From positions 62,001-126,000 of the forward strand of contig NZ_JAME01000001.1 of NCBI RefSeq assembly GCF_000521865.1: DNA of 64,000 nt. Reading direction: 5' to 3'. A program made the translations under genes and the position numbers. The notes under the pieces were generated by a model. It was not told the origin of the DNA and made no database searches. It saw only the letters and a program-made list of their open reading frames with translations. Position 1 is the first letter of the stretch. Each line of letters begins with the position of its first letter. This document shows, in pieces, positions 38,071 through 46,293 of the stretch. The DNA is from Roseivivax isoporae LMG 25204 (GTDB lineage: Bacteria > Pseudomonadota > Alphaproteobacteria > Rhodobacterales > Rhodobacteraceae).

Positions 38071-38841
38071 TCAGGCGAAGAAGGCGCGCCGCACGAGGTT
38101 CAGCCCCGCCACCAGCAGGACGAGCTGCGTCGCGCGGCGGAACGCGTGCTGGTCGATGCGGTCCTGCACCTGCCCGCCGATCCACATGCCGAGGATCGCC
38201 GCCGGCACCAGCGCCAGGGACAGCCAGACCGTCGCGGCGTTCAGCACGCCCGACCCGATATGCGCGAGCGTCAGCAGCACGGCGCCGAGCCCGTAGATCA
38301 CCCCCTGCACGCGCATCTGTTCCGTCTTCTCGGTGCCGATCATGGTGAGGTACGCCACGGTCGGCGGACCCCAGACGCCAGAGACGCCGCCGATGAACCC
38401 GGCGAAGGCGGCGATCGCGACCTCGACGCGCCGGCCGCCGCCGCCCGGCAGCTGCCCGGACCAGCCCAGAAGCTGCGCCGCGGCGAAAAGCACGATGGGC
38501 ACGCCGATCAGCGCGAACATGACCTGCGCCGGCATCACCGACACGAGCTGCGCGGACAGCAGCAGCATCACCGCGCCGACCCCGAGGAACACCCGGAACC
38601 GCCGCGCCGATTCGACCGCGGCGCCGACTCCCTGCCGGAAGGCCTGCAACCCGTTCGAGGCGAGCGTCGGCAGGATCAGCCCCGCCAGCGCCAGTTCCGG
38701 TGCGAGCAGCGAGCCCAGGCCGGAAATGATGATCATCGGCATGGCGAACCCGACCATGCCCTTGATGATGCCGGCGACGAGGGCCACGATAAGGCACAGC
38801 GCCAGCACGGGCGGCGGCGTCAGCGTGAAAAGAGTGTCCAT
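38071..38841 (-). CDS. TSUP family permease (TauE/SafE type)
   Basis: A 256-residue membrane protein with about eight hydrophobic segments and the internal two-fold repeat of TauE/SafE proteins: GIIKGMVGFAMPMIIISGL in the first half and FAGFIGGVSGVWGPPTVAYL in the second, each with the family glycine-rich motif. It probably exports or imports an organosulfur or organic anion such as sulfoacetate or sulfite. No sulfur genes are nearby, so the substrate is open. It is convergent with the secreted-protein gene (19-bp gap) and divergent from mcd. Confidence 0.88.
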   Translation of the reverse strand: MDTLFTLTPPPVLALCLIVALVAGIIKGMVGFAMPMIIISGLGSLLAPELALAGLILPTLASNGLQAFRQGVGAAVESARRFRVFLGVGAVMLLLSAQLVSVMPAQVMFALIGVPIVLFAAAQLLGWSGQLPGGGGRRVEVAIAAFAGFIGGVSGVWGPPTVAYLTMIGTEKTEQMRVQGVIYGLGAVLLTLAHIGSGVLNAATVWLSLALVPAAILGMWIGGQVQDRIDQHAFRRATQLVLLVAGLNLVRRAFFA

Positions 38842-38989
38842 GTCGGGCTCTTAGCAGAGCGTCCCGGGGGCTGCCGCAAGAATCGCGCAGGCAACAATCG
38901 AACGCCCGCCGCGACGTGCGCGCATTTATGTTGCGCTGCGGGTGCGAAGGCCCTATGTCCGTCGGGACGGAGAAAGAAGGACGATTTGC

Positions 38990-40675
38990 ATGGCACATGA
39001 CGGTCAGGATCTGACGCTCTCCGGCAGCGCGCTGCTGCCCGACCTGCTGTCGCTCACCGGCGCGGCGGTGGCGCCCTGCGCGGCGCTCCTTGACGCGGCC
39101 AGGTCCCGCGTGCGCGAGATGGTGGTGGAGGATGGCCGCGTCTCGGGTGCGCTGATCGAGGTGCACCAGACCGCGGCGCACGGTCTCGCCTGGCTTGCGA
39201 CCTACGTGGAATCACTGCGCCAGATGCAGGCCTGGGCCGAGCGGCTCGAGGCACAGGACCGGTTCGGCGAGGTCGAGGCGTTGATCCACCAGATCGCGTT
39301 CGGGGAATACCTGTCGCAGATCGTGGGCGGCATCCAGATGAACCAGGGCGAGATCGTGCGCCTGCAGGACATGGGGCTCGCGGCAGAGGACGCGCGGCCG
39401 CTGACGGAGGCGGGCGCCACGCTCATGCGGGCCGGCAACACGCAGTCCGCGCGCCTGCGGCTCGTGGAGCTGATGCAGGAACGTGCGGCCGAGATCACCG
39501 TCGGCCGGTCGGGCCTCGAGGACGAGCTCGAGATGATCCGCGAGCAGTTCCGCCGCTACGCGGTCGAGAAGGTCCTGCCTCACGCCCACGAATGGCACCT
39601 CAAGGACGAGCTGATCCCTATGGAGGTGATCGAGGAGCTGGCGGAGATGGGCGTCTTCGGGCTGACCATCCCCGAGGAATACGGTGGCCTCGGCCTGTCC
39701 AAGTCCTCCATGTGCGTCGTGTCCGAGGAGCTGTCGCGCGGCTATATCGGCGTTGGTTCCCTCGGCACCCGCTCCGAGATCGCGGCGGAGCTCGTGATCG
39801 CGGGCGGCACCGAGGAGCAGAAACGGAAGTGGCTGCCGGCCTTCGCCAGCGGCGAGAAACTGCCCACCGCCGTCTTCACCGAGCCCAACACCGGATCGGA
39901 CCTCGGGGCACTGCGCACGCGGGCCCGCAAGGACGAGAACGGCGACTGGCGCATCACCGGCAACAAGACGTGGATCACCCATGCGGCGCGCACCCACGTG
40001 ATGACGCTGCTGGCGCGGACCGATCCCGACAGCACCGACTACCGCGGGCTGTCCATGTTCCTGGCCGAGAAGGAGCCGGGAACCGACGACCATCCCTTCC
40101 CGACCGAGGGCATGACCGGCGGCGAGATCGAGGTGCTGGGCTACCGCGGCATGAAGGAATACGAGCTCGGCTTCGACGACTTCCACGTGAAGGCCGAGAA
40201 CCTGCTCGGGCAGGAAGAGGGCAGGGGCTTCAAGCAGCTGATGGAGACCTTCGAGAGCGCGCGCATCCAGACCGCCGCGCGCGCCGTGGGTGTCGCGCAA
40301 TCGGCGCTCGACCTCGGGATGCAGTACGCGCAGGACCGAAAGCAGTTCGGCCGGGCGCTCGTCGCGTTCCCGCGGGTGGCCTCGAAGCTCGCCATGATGG
40401 CGGTCGAGATCATGGTGGCGCGCCAGCTCACCTATTTCTCGGCGCACGAGAAGGACGAGGGCCGGCGCTGCGACCTCGAGGCCGGGATGGCCAAGCTGCT
40501 CGGCGCCCGGGTGGCGTGGTCGGCGGCGGACAACGCGCTGCAGATCCACGGCGGCAACGGCTTCGCGCTCGAATACGCGATCAGCCGCGTCCTCTGCGAC
40601 GCGCGCATCCTCAACATCTTCGAGGGGGCGGCGGAAATCCAGGCGCAGGTGATCGCGCGCCGGCTTCTGGCCTGA
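38990..40675 (+). CDS. mcd: (2S)-Methylsuccinyl-CoA dehydrogenase
   Basis: A 561-residue acyl-CoA dehydrogenase with an extra helical N-terminal domain of about 170 residues, a layout and length diagnostic for Mcd. The dehydrogenase core has TIPEEYGGLGLSKSSMCV, FTEPNTGSDLGALRTRA (FAD/substrate region), GNKTWITHAARTHV, and near the C-terminus ILNIFEGAAEIQAQ, where Glu545 occupies the catalytic-base position of the family. It oxidises methylsuccinyl-CoA to mesaconyl-CoA in the ethylmalonyl-CoA pathway of C2 assimilation. AGAAGGA precedes the ATG. The gene converges with a 3-hydroxybutyryl-CoA dehydrogenase gene. Confidence 0.9.
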   Translation: MAHDGQDLTLSGSALLPDLLSLTGAAVAPCAALLDAARSRVREMVVEDGRVSGALIEVHQTAAHGLAWLATYVESLRQMQAWAERLEAQDRFGEVEALIHQIAFGEYLSQIVGGIQMNQGEIVRLQDMGLAAEDARPLTEAGATLMRAGNTQSARLRLVELMQERAAEITVGRSGLEDELEMIREQFRRYAVEKVLPHAHEWHLKDELIPMEVIEELAEMGVFGLTIPEEYGGLGLSKSSMCVVSEELSRGYIGVGSLGTRSEIAAELVIAGGTEEQKRKWLPAFASGEKLPTAVFTEPNTGSDLGALRTRARKDENGDWRITGNKTWITHAARTHVMTLLARTDPDSTDYRGLSMFLAEKEPGTDDHPFPTEGMTGGEIEVLGYRGMKEYELGFDDFHVKAENLLGQEEGRGFKQLMETFESARIQTAARAVGVAQSALDLGMQYAQDRKQFGRALVAFPRVASKLAMMAVEIMVARQLTYFSAHEKDEGRRCDLEAGMAKLLGARVAWSAADNALQIHGGNGFALEYAISRVLCDARILNIFEGAAEIQAQVIARRLLA

Positions 40676-40684
40676 GATCGCGGG

Positions 40685-40708
40685 GACGGGGCGGCCTGCC
40701 GCCCCGTC
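40685..40708. terminator. Bidirectional GC-rich hairpin between mcd and the 3-hydroxybutyryl-CoA dehydrogenase gene
   Basis: GACGGGGCGGC and GCCGCCCCGTC are perfect 11-bp arms meeting at a CT centre, placed in the 37-bp gap between two convergent genes. No T-run accompanies it. Position and symmetry support shared termination. Confidence 0.6.
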
Positions 40709-40712
40709 GCGC

Positions 40713-41588
40713 TCAGCGGGTCGGGACCGGCGTCTCGCCGCGGTAGTCGTAGAAACCGCGCCGCGTCTTGCGGCCGAGCCAGCCGGCCTCGACATATTTC
40801 GACAGGAGCGGGCAGGGGCGGTACTTGGTGTCGCCAAGCCCGTCGTGCAGTACGTTCATGATGGCGAGGCAGGTGTCGAGCCCGATGAAGTCCGCAAGCT
40901 CCAGCGGACCCATCGGGTGGTTCGCGCCGAGCTTCATCGCCTGGTCGATGGAGCTCACGTTGCCGACGCCCTCGAGCAGCGTGTAGACCGCCTCGTTGAT
41001 CATCGGCATCAGGATCCGGTTCACGATGAAGGCGGGAAAATCCTCGGCCGAGGCCGCGGTCTTGCCCAGCTTCTCGACCACGGCGAGGCAGGATTCGTAG
41101 GTTTCCTGGTCGGTGGCGATGCCGCGGATCAGCTCCACCAGCTGCATCACCGGCACCGGGTTCATGAAGTGGAAGCCCATGAACTTCTCGGGCCGGTCGG
41201 TGCGGCTCGCGAGCCGCGTGATCGAGATCGACGAGGTGTTCGAGGTCAGGATGGTCTCGGGCTTGCAGGCGGGCACGAGCGTCTCGAAGATCTTGTTCTT
41301 GACCTCCTCGCGCTCGGTCGCGGCTTCGACCACGAGGTCGGCCTGGCCCAGGTCCGCCAGATCCTGGGTGGTGCGGATGCGGGCGAGCGCGACGTCGCGC
41401 TCCTCCGACGAGATCTTCTCGCGGCTGACCTGCCGGTCGAGGTTCTTGGCGATCAGCTCGGTCGCCTTCGTCAGCGCGTCGGCATTCACGTCGTTCAGCA
41501 GAACGTCGTACCCGGCCAGAGCCATCACGTGCGCGATGCCGTTGCCCATCTGCCCGGCGCCGACCACGCCGACCGTCCTGATCTCCAT
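40713..41588 (-). CDS. 3-hydroxybutyryl-CoA dehydrogenase
   Basis: A 291-residue NAD(P)-dependent dehydrogenase. The Rossmann motif is [20 protein letters not shown] (about residues 5-24) with acceptor residue Asp in [10 protein letters not shown]. The catalytic histidine region is [18 protein letters not shown], and the C-terminal domain has [19 protein letters not shown] and [19 protein letters not shown]. It interconverts acetoacetyl-CoA and 3-hydroxybutyryl-CoA, feeding crotonyl-CoA to the ethylmalonyl-CoA pathway or butyrate metabolism. The ATG at 41588 begins MEIRTVGV; the 14 extra residues of a longer frame are not family-like. Confidence 0.94.
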   Translation of the reverse strand: MEIRTVGVVGAGQMGNGIAHVMALAGYDVLLNDVNADALTKATELIAKNLDRQVSREKISSEERDVALARIRTTQDLADLGQADLVVEAATEREEVKNKIFETLVPACKPETILTSNTSSISITRLASRTDRPEKFMGFHFMNPVPVMQLVELIRGIATDQETYESCLAVVEKLGKTAASAEDFPAFIVNRILMPMINEAVYTLLEGVGNVSSIDQAMKLGANHPMGPLELADFIGLDTCLAIMNVLHDGLGDTKYRPCPLLSKYVEAGWLGRKTRRGFYDYRGETPVPTR

Positions 41589-41750
41589 CTCGCGGTGTCC
41601 CTTCCTGCTGACCGGGGCAACCATAGGCATGCCGAAAAGGCAGGGGCAAGGGCGGCCCTGCCAAGTTCCTCTCGCATTCGACCGTTAGCGGTTTCGTAAG
41701 CCGATTCGAAAATCCTCGGATCCGGGTGAGACTGAATTCTAGGGTGTGAG

Positions 41751-42596
41751 ATGAGCTATCCGTCCGGGGGCCGGGGTGGGCCCGATTATGCGCTCTGTCG
41801 CTACGGCAATTCGCGGCTGTCCTTCCGGGGACCGCGCAAGCCCTGCGTCGGGGATTTCGTCGCCTGCATCGGCGGCACAGAAACCTACGGCCGGTTCCTG
41901 CACGATCCGTGGCCGGATCTGCTGCAGCGCCGGACCGGCGTGCCCTGCGTGAATTTCGGCGTGCAGAACGCGGGCATCGACGCAGGCCTGAACGATGCCG
42001 CCGTGCTCGACATCTGCGGCGGCGCGCGGCTTACGGTGATCGAGGTTCTGGGTGCGCAGAACATGTCGAACCGGTTCTACACGGTGCATCCGCGCCGCAA
42101 CGACCGTTTCGTGCGGGCGTCGACGCTGCTGACCGCGCTCTATCCCGACGTGGACTTCACCGACCATGCCTTCGTGCGCGGCATGCTGACGGCGCTGCAC
42201 GCGCGGGATCCCGAGCGTTTCCGGCTGGTGGTGACCGAGTTGCAGACCGCCTGGGTCGCGCGGATGAAGCTCCTGCTGACGCAGCTGCGCGGGCCGGTAT
42301 TCCTGCTCTGGTGCGCCGATGCCGCGCCTCCCGCGGCGATCGACTGCGCGACCGCGGCGGTGCTCGAGGGCGACCCGCTCTTCGTCACGGCACCCATGCT
42401 CGAGGCCCTGGGCGCCCGCGTCGCAGGGCGGGTGACCTATGTGCGCAGCGCCGCCGCGCGCGCGGCGGGGACCGAGGGCATGGCGTTCTCGGATTTCGAC
42501 CGCGTGGCGGCCGAGGCGATGCTGGGTGCCCGCGCCCATGACGAGATCGCGGAGGCGCTCGCCGCGGCCGTGACCGGGTTTCTGCGCGTCGCCTGA
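41751..42596 (+). CDS. DUF6473 family protein
   Basis: A 281-residue protein with the conserved opening LCRYGNSRLSFRGPRKPCVG, the GGTETYGRFL motif near residue 42 and CVNFGVQNAGIDAGLND near 67. This pattern is the DUF6473 family, frequent in Rhodobacterales and unlinked to a known reaction. The N-terminal half, with GGTETYG and NFGVQNAG, has the look of an SGNH-hydrolase or sulfotransferase-neighbour fold, but I see no complete catalytic set. It stands alone on its strand, starting after a 160-bp spacer and converging with the BKACE gene (10-bp gap). Confidence 0.75.
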   Translation: MSYPSGGRGGPDYALCRYGNSRLSFRGPRKPCVGDFVACIGGTETYGRFLHDPWPDLLQRRTGVPCVNFGVQNAGIDAGLNDAAVLDICGGARLTVIEVLGAQNMSNRFYTVHPRRNDRFVRASTLLTALYPDVDFTDHAFVRGMLTALHARDPERFRLVVTELQTAWVARMKLLLTQLRGPVFLLWCADAAPPAAIDCATAAVLEGDPLFVTAPMLEALGARVAGRVTYVRSAAARAAGTEGMAFSDFDRVAAEAMLGARAHDEIAEALAAAVTGFLRVA

Positions 42597-42606
42597 GACG
42601 TGGCGC

Positions 42607-43470
42607 TCAGGCGGCCGGTCGCAGCCCCAGAATCGCGCGCGCCTCGGCCGGCGTCGCGACGGGACGCGCGTAGCGGGCGCAGATCTCGGCCGCGCGCCGG
42701 ATCAGCGCGGCGTTCGACGGAGCAAGCGTGTGCCGGTCGAGGCGCACGTTGTCCTCGAGGCCCGCGCGGGTGTGGCCGCCCGCGGCGATGGCCCATTCGT
42801 TGACCACGACCTGCGCCGCGCCGATGCCCGCCGCGCACCAGAGCGCCTCGGGGGCCCGCCGCGCCAGGGTCTTCACGTAGAAGTCGAACACCTCCCGGTC
42901 GGCGGGCATGGCGTTCTTCACGCCCATCACGAACTGGACGTAGAGCGGCCCGTAGAGCTTGCCCTCTCCGTGCAGCCGGATCGCCTGGAGGATGTGGCTC
43001 AGGTCGAACGCCTCGACCTCAGGCACGATCTCGTGGGTGCGCATCTCTGCGGCGAGCCAGTCGACGAGGTCGGGCGGGTTCTCGTAGACCCGCGTCGGAA
43101 AGTTGTTCGATCCCACCGACAGCGACGCCATGTCGGGCCGGAGCGGCAGCATCCCGCCCCGCGCACGTCCCGCGCCCGACCGACCGCCGGTCGAGAACTG
43201 CACGATCATGTCCGGGCAGTGCTTCGCGATCCCCTCCTTCAGCCGGGCGAACTTGTCGGGGTCTGCGGACGGCGTCTGGTCCTCGTTGCGCACGTGGCAA
43301 TGGACGATGCTTGCCCCGGCCTCGTAGGCCTCGTGGGTGCTGTCCACCTGCTCGGCGATCGAGATCGGCACCGCGGGATTGTCCCGCTTGGTCGGCAGCG
43401 ATCCGGTGATCGCCACGCAGAGGATGCAGGGCTTGCCCGCGACGCCCGCGGCTGGGGCGTGCTCAGACAT
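42607..43470 (-). CDS. Beta-keto acid cleavage enzyme (BKACE, DUF849)
   Basis: A 287-residue TIM-barrel enzyme. Metal-binding residues appear in ASIVHCHVRNEDQTPS; other family parts are CILCVAITGSLPTKRDNPAV at the start, MIVQFSTGGRSGAG, MASLSVGSNNFPTRVYENPP and GHTRAGLEDNVRLDRHTLAP. BKACE enzymes react a beta-keto acid with acetyl-CoA to give acetoacetate and the shortened acyl-CoA. The gene overlaps pcaG by 8 bp in a pcaCHG operon, and no pcaIJ or pcaF is present in the window, so 3-oxoadipate is the likely substrate, with succinyl-CoA and acetoacetate as products. The substrate assignment is inference. Confidence 0.9.
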   Translation of the reverse strand: MSEHAPAAGVAGKPCILCVAITGSLPTKRDNPAVPISIAEQVDSTHEAYEAGASIVHCHVRNEDQTPSADPDKFARLKEGIAKHCPDMIVQFSTGGRSGAGRARGGMLPLRPDMASLSVGSNNFPTRVYENPPDLVDWLAAEMRTHEIVPEVEAFDLSHILQAIRLHGEGKLYGPLYVQFVMGVKNAMPADREVFDFYVKTLARRAPEALWCAAGIGAAQVVVNEWAIAAGGHTRAGLEDNVRLDRHTLAPSNAALIRRAAEICARYARPVATPAEARAILGLRPAA

Positions 43471-44074
43471 CGAAGAACACCGTCTCGTCAGGGCCCTGAA
43501 GCCGGATGTCGAAGCGGTAGGCGTCGGGCCCCTCGGGCTGCGCGAGGAGCGTCGCCACCCGGCCGCGGTGCTCGATACGCGCCAGCACGGGGTCCGTGTC
43601 GTTCGCGGCGTCCTCGTCGGCGAAGTACATGCGCGTGTGCAGCCCCAGATTGATGCCGCGCGCGACGATCCAGAGGGTCGCGTGCGGCGCCTGCAGCCGT
43701 CCGTCGGGCCAGGGCACGCGCCCGGGCTTGACCGTGTCGAAGGTCCAGTCGCCGGTCTCGGGGTCGGCCGCGCGGCGCACGAAGCCGGCAAAGGCCGGAT
43801 CGGCCGGGCCGCGCGGATCGCCGCCGGGCATCCGGCCCTCGGCATCCGCCTGCCAGACCTCGACCAGCGCGTCGCGCACGACGGAGCCCGTGCCGTCGAG
43901 GATGCGGCCGCGCACGGTGATCTTCTGCCCGCGCACACCGTCGGCGTACATGCGCGCGCCGAGATCCTCGGGGTAGACGCCGTCGATGCCGCAGAGGTTC
44001 GGCAGGCAGCCGATGTGCACGTAAGGCCCGGCGGTCTGGCTCGGGCTTTCCTTCAGCATGGGGTCGCGGTGCAT
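43463..44074 (-). CDS. pcaG: Protocatechuate 3,4-dioxygenase alpha subunit
   Basis: A 203-residue intradiol dioxygenase subunit. It begins with SPSQTAGPYVHIGCLP, the usual PcaG opening, and contains the family signature region VVRDALVEVWQADAEGRMP. Its equivalent of the iron-ligand strand reads APHATLWIVARGINL and lacks the His-x-His of the beta subunit, as expected for alpha. With PcaH it opens the protocatechuate ring between C3 and C4, giving 3-carboxy-cis,cis-muconate. It lies 24 bp after pcaH. ATG at 44059 is an alternative start. Confidence 0.95.
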   Translation of the reverse strand: MHRDPMLKESPSQTAGPYVHIGCLPNLCGIDGVYPEDLGARMYADGVRGQKITVRGRILDGTGSVVRDALVEVWQADAEGRMPGGDPRGPADPAFAGFVRRAADPETGDWTFDTVKPGRVPWPDGRLQAPHATLWIVARGINLGLHTRMYFADEDAANDTDPVLARIEHRGRVATLLAQPEGPDAYRFDIRLQGPDETVFFDV

Positions 44075-44098
44075 GCGGTCCTCCTTGTCCGTGCCGGC

Positions 44099-44824
44099 TC
44101 AGCCGCCCTCGGGGCGGGTCTCGAACAGCGTCTGGCGGCGCCCGCGCAGCACGAGGTCGAAGCGGTAGGCGCGCATGTCCATGGGCAGCGTGTTCGCCAT
44201 GTCGAGCCGCGCGGTCAGGCTGTCGATCCCCTCCGCCGTCGGCACGGTGCGCACGATGGGGCAGAGCGGGATCATCGGGTCGCCCTCGAAATACATCTGG
44301 GTGATCAGGCGCTGCGCGAAACCCGAGCCGAAGATCGAGAAATGGATGTGCGCGGGCCGCCAGTCGTTGCCGCCATTGGGCCACGGATAGGGGCCGGGCT
44401 GCACGGTGCGGAAGGCATAGCTGCCGTCCGCCCCGCTGATCGTGCGACCGCAGCCGCCGAAATCGGGGTCGAGCGGCGCGAGGTAGCCTTCCTTCTTGTG
44501 GCGGTACCTCCCGCCGGCATTGGCCTGCCACACCTCGATCAGCGCACCGGGCACGCCGCGGCCGGTCTCGTCCAGCACGCGGCCGTGCACGAAGATGCGC
44601 GGGCCGATGGCGCTGTGGCCGGGACGGGCGAAGTTGCGGATGAGGTCGGCGTCGAGCGGCCCCAGCAGGTCGTGACCGAAGACGGGGCCGGTCTCCTCGG
44701 ACAGCGAGGGCGGGAACGAGATCGGCGCGCGCGCGGGCGCGCGCGTCACCGAGGTGCGGTAGTCCGGCGTCAGCGCGGGCGGGTGGCGCCCACGGTCGCG
44801 GGCGAAGAACGTGCCGTCACCCAT
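44099..44824 (-). CDS. pcaH: Protocatechuate 3,4-dioxygenase beta subunit
   Basis: A 241-residue iron-binding subunit. Intradiol signature: [20 protein letters not shown], then the tyrosine-bearing [15 protein letters not shown] and the histidine ligands in [25 protein letters not shown] is a typical PcaH lead. It supplies the non-heme Fe(III) site of the dioxygenase. The start at 44824 overlaps the pcaC stop by 8 bp; the ten extra residues of a longer frame are not conserved-looking. Confidence 0.96.
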   Translation of the reverse strand: MGDGTFFARDRGRHPPALTPDYRTSVTRAPARAPISFPPSLSEETGPVFGHDLLGPLDADLIRNFARPGHSAIGPRIFVHGRVLDETGRGVPGALIEVWQANAGGRYRHKKEGYLAPLDPDFGGCGRTISGADGSYAFRTVQPGPYPWPNGGNDWRPAHIHFSIFGSGFAQRLITQMYFEGDPMIPLCPIVRTVPTAEGIDSLTARLDMANTLPMDMRAYRFDLVLRGRRQTLFETRPEGG

Positions 44825-45209
44825 CCTGCCGCTCCGCCGCGTCCATCTCGGCATAGGTGGCGCGGGCGAGCTTCAGCGCGTGGTTCGCACGCGGCACGCC
44901 GGCATAGATGGCCACGTGCTGGAACGCCTCGAGCACGTCGCGCCGCGACGCGCCGGTGCGTTCGGTGGCGCGGATGTGCATCGGGATCTCGTCGAAATTC
45001 CCCGTCGCCGCCAGCAGCGCCAGCGTCAGCATGGACCGCTCGCGCAGGCTGATGCCGTCCGAGGCCCAGACCGTGCCCCACGCGCCCTCGGTGATGAGGT
45101 CCTGGAAGGGGGCGTCGAGCTCGGTCTTCGCCGCCTCGGCACGGTCCACATGCGCGTCGCCCAGCACCTGCCGGCGGATCCGCATCCCCTCTGCGTGCCG
45201 ATCTGTCAC
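44817..45209 (-). CDS. pcaC: 4-carboxymuconolactone decarboxylase
   Basis: A 130-residue AhpD-like fold enzyme. Conserved parts are [40 protein letters not shown] and [20 protein letters not shown]. It decarboxylates 4-carboxymuconolactone to 3-oxoadipate enol-lactone. The start is GTG at 45207-45209, with GGGGAGG upstream. It begins only 46 bp after the recR stop on the same strand, so the pca genes may be reached by read-through from dnaX-ybaB-recR. Confidence 0.95.
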   Translation of the reverse strand: MTDRHAEGMRIRRQVLGDAHVDRAEAAKTELDAPFQDLITEGAWGTVWASDGISLRERSMLTLALLAATGNFDEIPMHIRATERTGASRRDVLEAFQHVAIYAGVPRANHALKLARATYAEMDAAERQDG

Positions 45210-45255
45210 CCGTGACGTCCTCCCCTGTCGAGACTAGCAGATGCCGGTCGGTCCG

Positions 45256-45849
45256 TCACAGCCGCTTGCGCGCGGTCAGTGCCGCGGTGATCGTGCCGTC
45301 GTCGAGGTAGTCGAGCTCGCCGCCGATGGGCACGCCCTGCGCGAGCGAGGACAACGCCACCCGGTCGCGCAGCAGGTCGGCGATGTAATGGGCGGTGGTC
45401 TGGCCGTCGACGGTGGCGTTGAGCGCGAGGATCACCTCCTCGACGCCCTCGGCGGTCACGCGGTCGACGAGGCGCGGGATGCGCAGTTCGTCCGGCCCGA
45501 TGGCGTCGAGCGCGGACAGGGTGCCGCCCAGCACGTGGTAGCGGCCGCGGAACGTGCCCGAGCGCTCCATCGCCCAGAGGTCGGCCACGTCCTCGACCAC
45601 GCACAGCACGCCGGTCGCGCGCGCCTCGTCGTTGCAGATCGCGCAGATGTCCGACGTGCCCACGTTGCCGCAATTGAGGCATTCGCGCGCGGTCTCTGCC
45701 ACGCGCCCCATGAGTTCGGCGAGCGGGGTCAGGAGCGGCCCGCGCTTCCGGATCAGGTGGAGGACCGCGCGGCGTGCCGATCGGGGCCCGAGGCCCGGCA
45801 GGCGGGCCATCAGGTCGATCAGGGCGTCGATGTCGGACTTCTCGGACAT
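45256..45849 (-). CDS. recR: Recombination protein RecR
   Basis: A 197-residue protein. N-terminal helix-hairpin-helix region [20 protein letters not shown], a zinc finger with [16 protein letters not shown], then a Toprim domain starting [18 protein letters not shown]. It acts with RecF and RecO in loading RecA at single-strand gaps. It lies 23 bp after ybaB in the classical dnaX-ybaB-recR order. Confidence 0.97.
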   Translation of the reverse strand: MSEKSDIDALIDLMARLPGLGPRSARRAVLHLIRKRGPLLTPLAELMGRVAETARECLNCGNVGTSDICAICNDEARATGVLCVVEDVADLWAMERSGTFRGRYHVLGGTLSALDAIGPDELRIPRLVDRVTAEGVEEVILALNATVDGQTTAHYIADLLRDRVALSSLAQGVPIGGELDYLDDGTITAALTARKRL

Positions 45850-45872
45850 GGGGCTGCCGCCGGCGCGGGCGC

Positions 45873-46217
45873 TCAGAACGGCAGGTTCATGTCCTTGGGC
45901 AGGCCGAGGCTTTCCGTCAACTTGCGCATCTCTTCCTGCGACCGGTCCGAGGCGCGGCTCTGCGCGTCCTTGATCGCCGCGAGGATCAGGTCCTCGACCA
46001 CTTCCTTGTCGTCGCCGTTGAAGATCGACGGGTCGATGTCGAGGCTCTTCAGCTCGCCCTTGGCAGAGGCCACGGCCTTGACGAGGCCCGCGCCGGATTC
46101 ACCGGTCACGGTGATGTTGTGCAGTTCCTCCTGCAGCTCCGCCATGCGGGTCTGCATCTCCTGCGCCTTCTTCATCATGCCGGCCATGTCGCCGAGGCCG
46201 CCCAGTCCCTTGAACAT
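45873..46217 (-). CDS. ybaB: YbaB/EbfC family nucleoid-associated protein
   Basis: A 114-residue protein starting [20 protein letters not shown], with the coiled segment [15 protein letters not shown] and the [20 protein letters not shown] core. YbaB dimers bind DNA without strong sequence specificity. It sits between dnaX (76 bp) and recR (23 bp). The start at 46217 was chosen because longer frames add unrelated sequence. Confidence 0.96.
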   Translation of the reverse strand: MFKGLGGLGDMAGMMKKAQEMQTRMAELQEELHNITVTGESGAGLVKAVASAKGELKSLDIDPSIFNGDDKEVVEDLILAAIKDAQSRASDRSQEEMRKLTESLGLPKDMNLPF

Positions 46218-46293
46218 CGGATCTCCCCTCAGGGTGTGCTGTTTCCCAAGAGATACGCGCGCGACGCACCTCTCACAAGGGCGGGGGGCGGGA

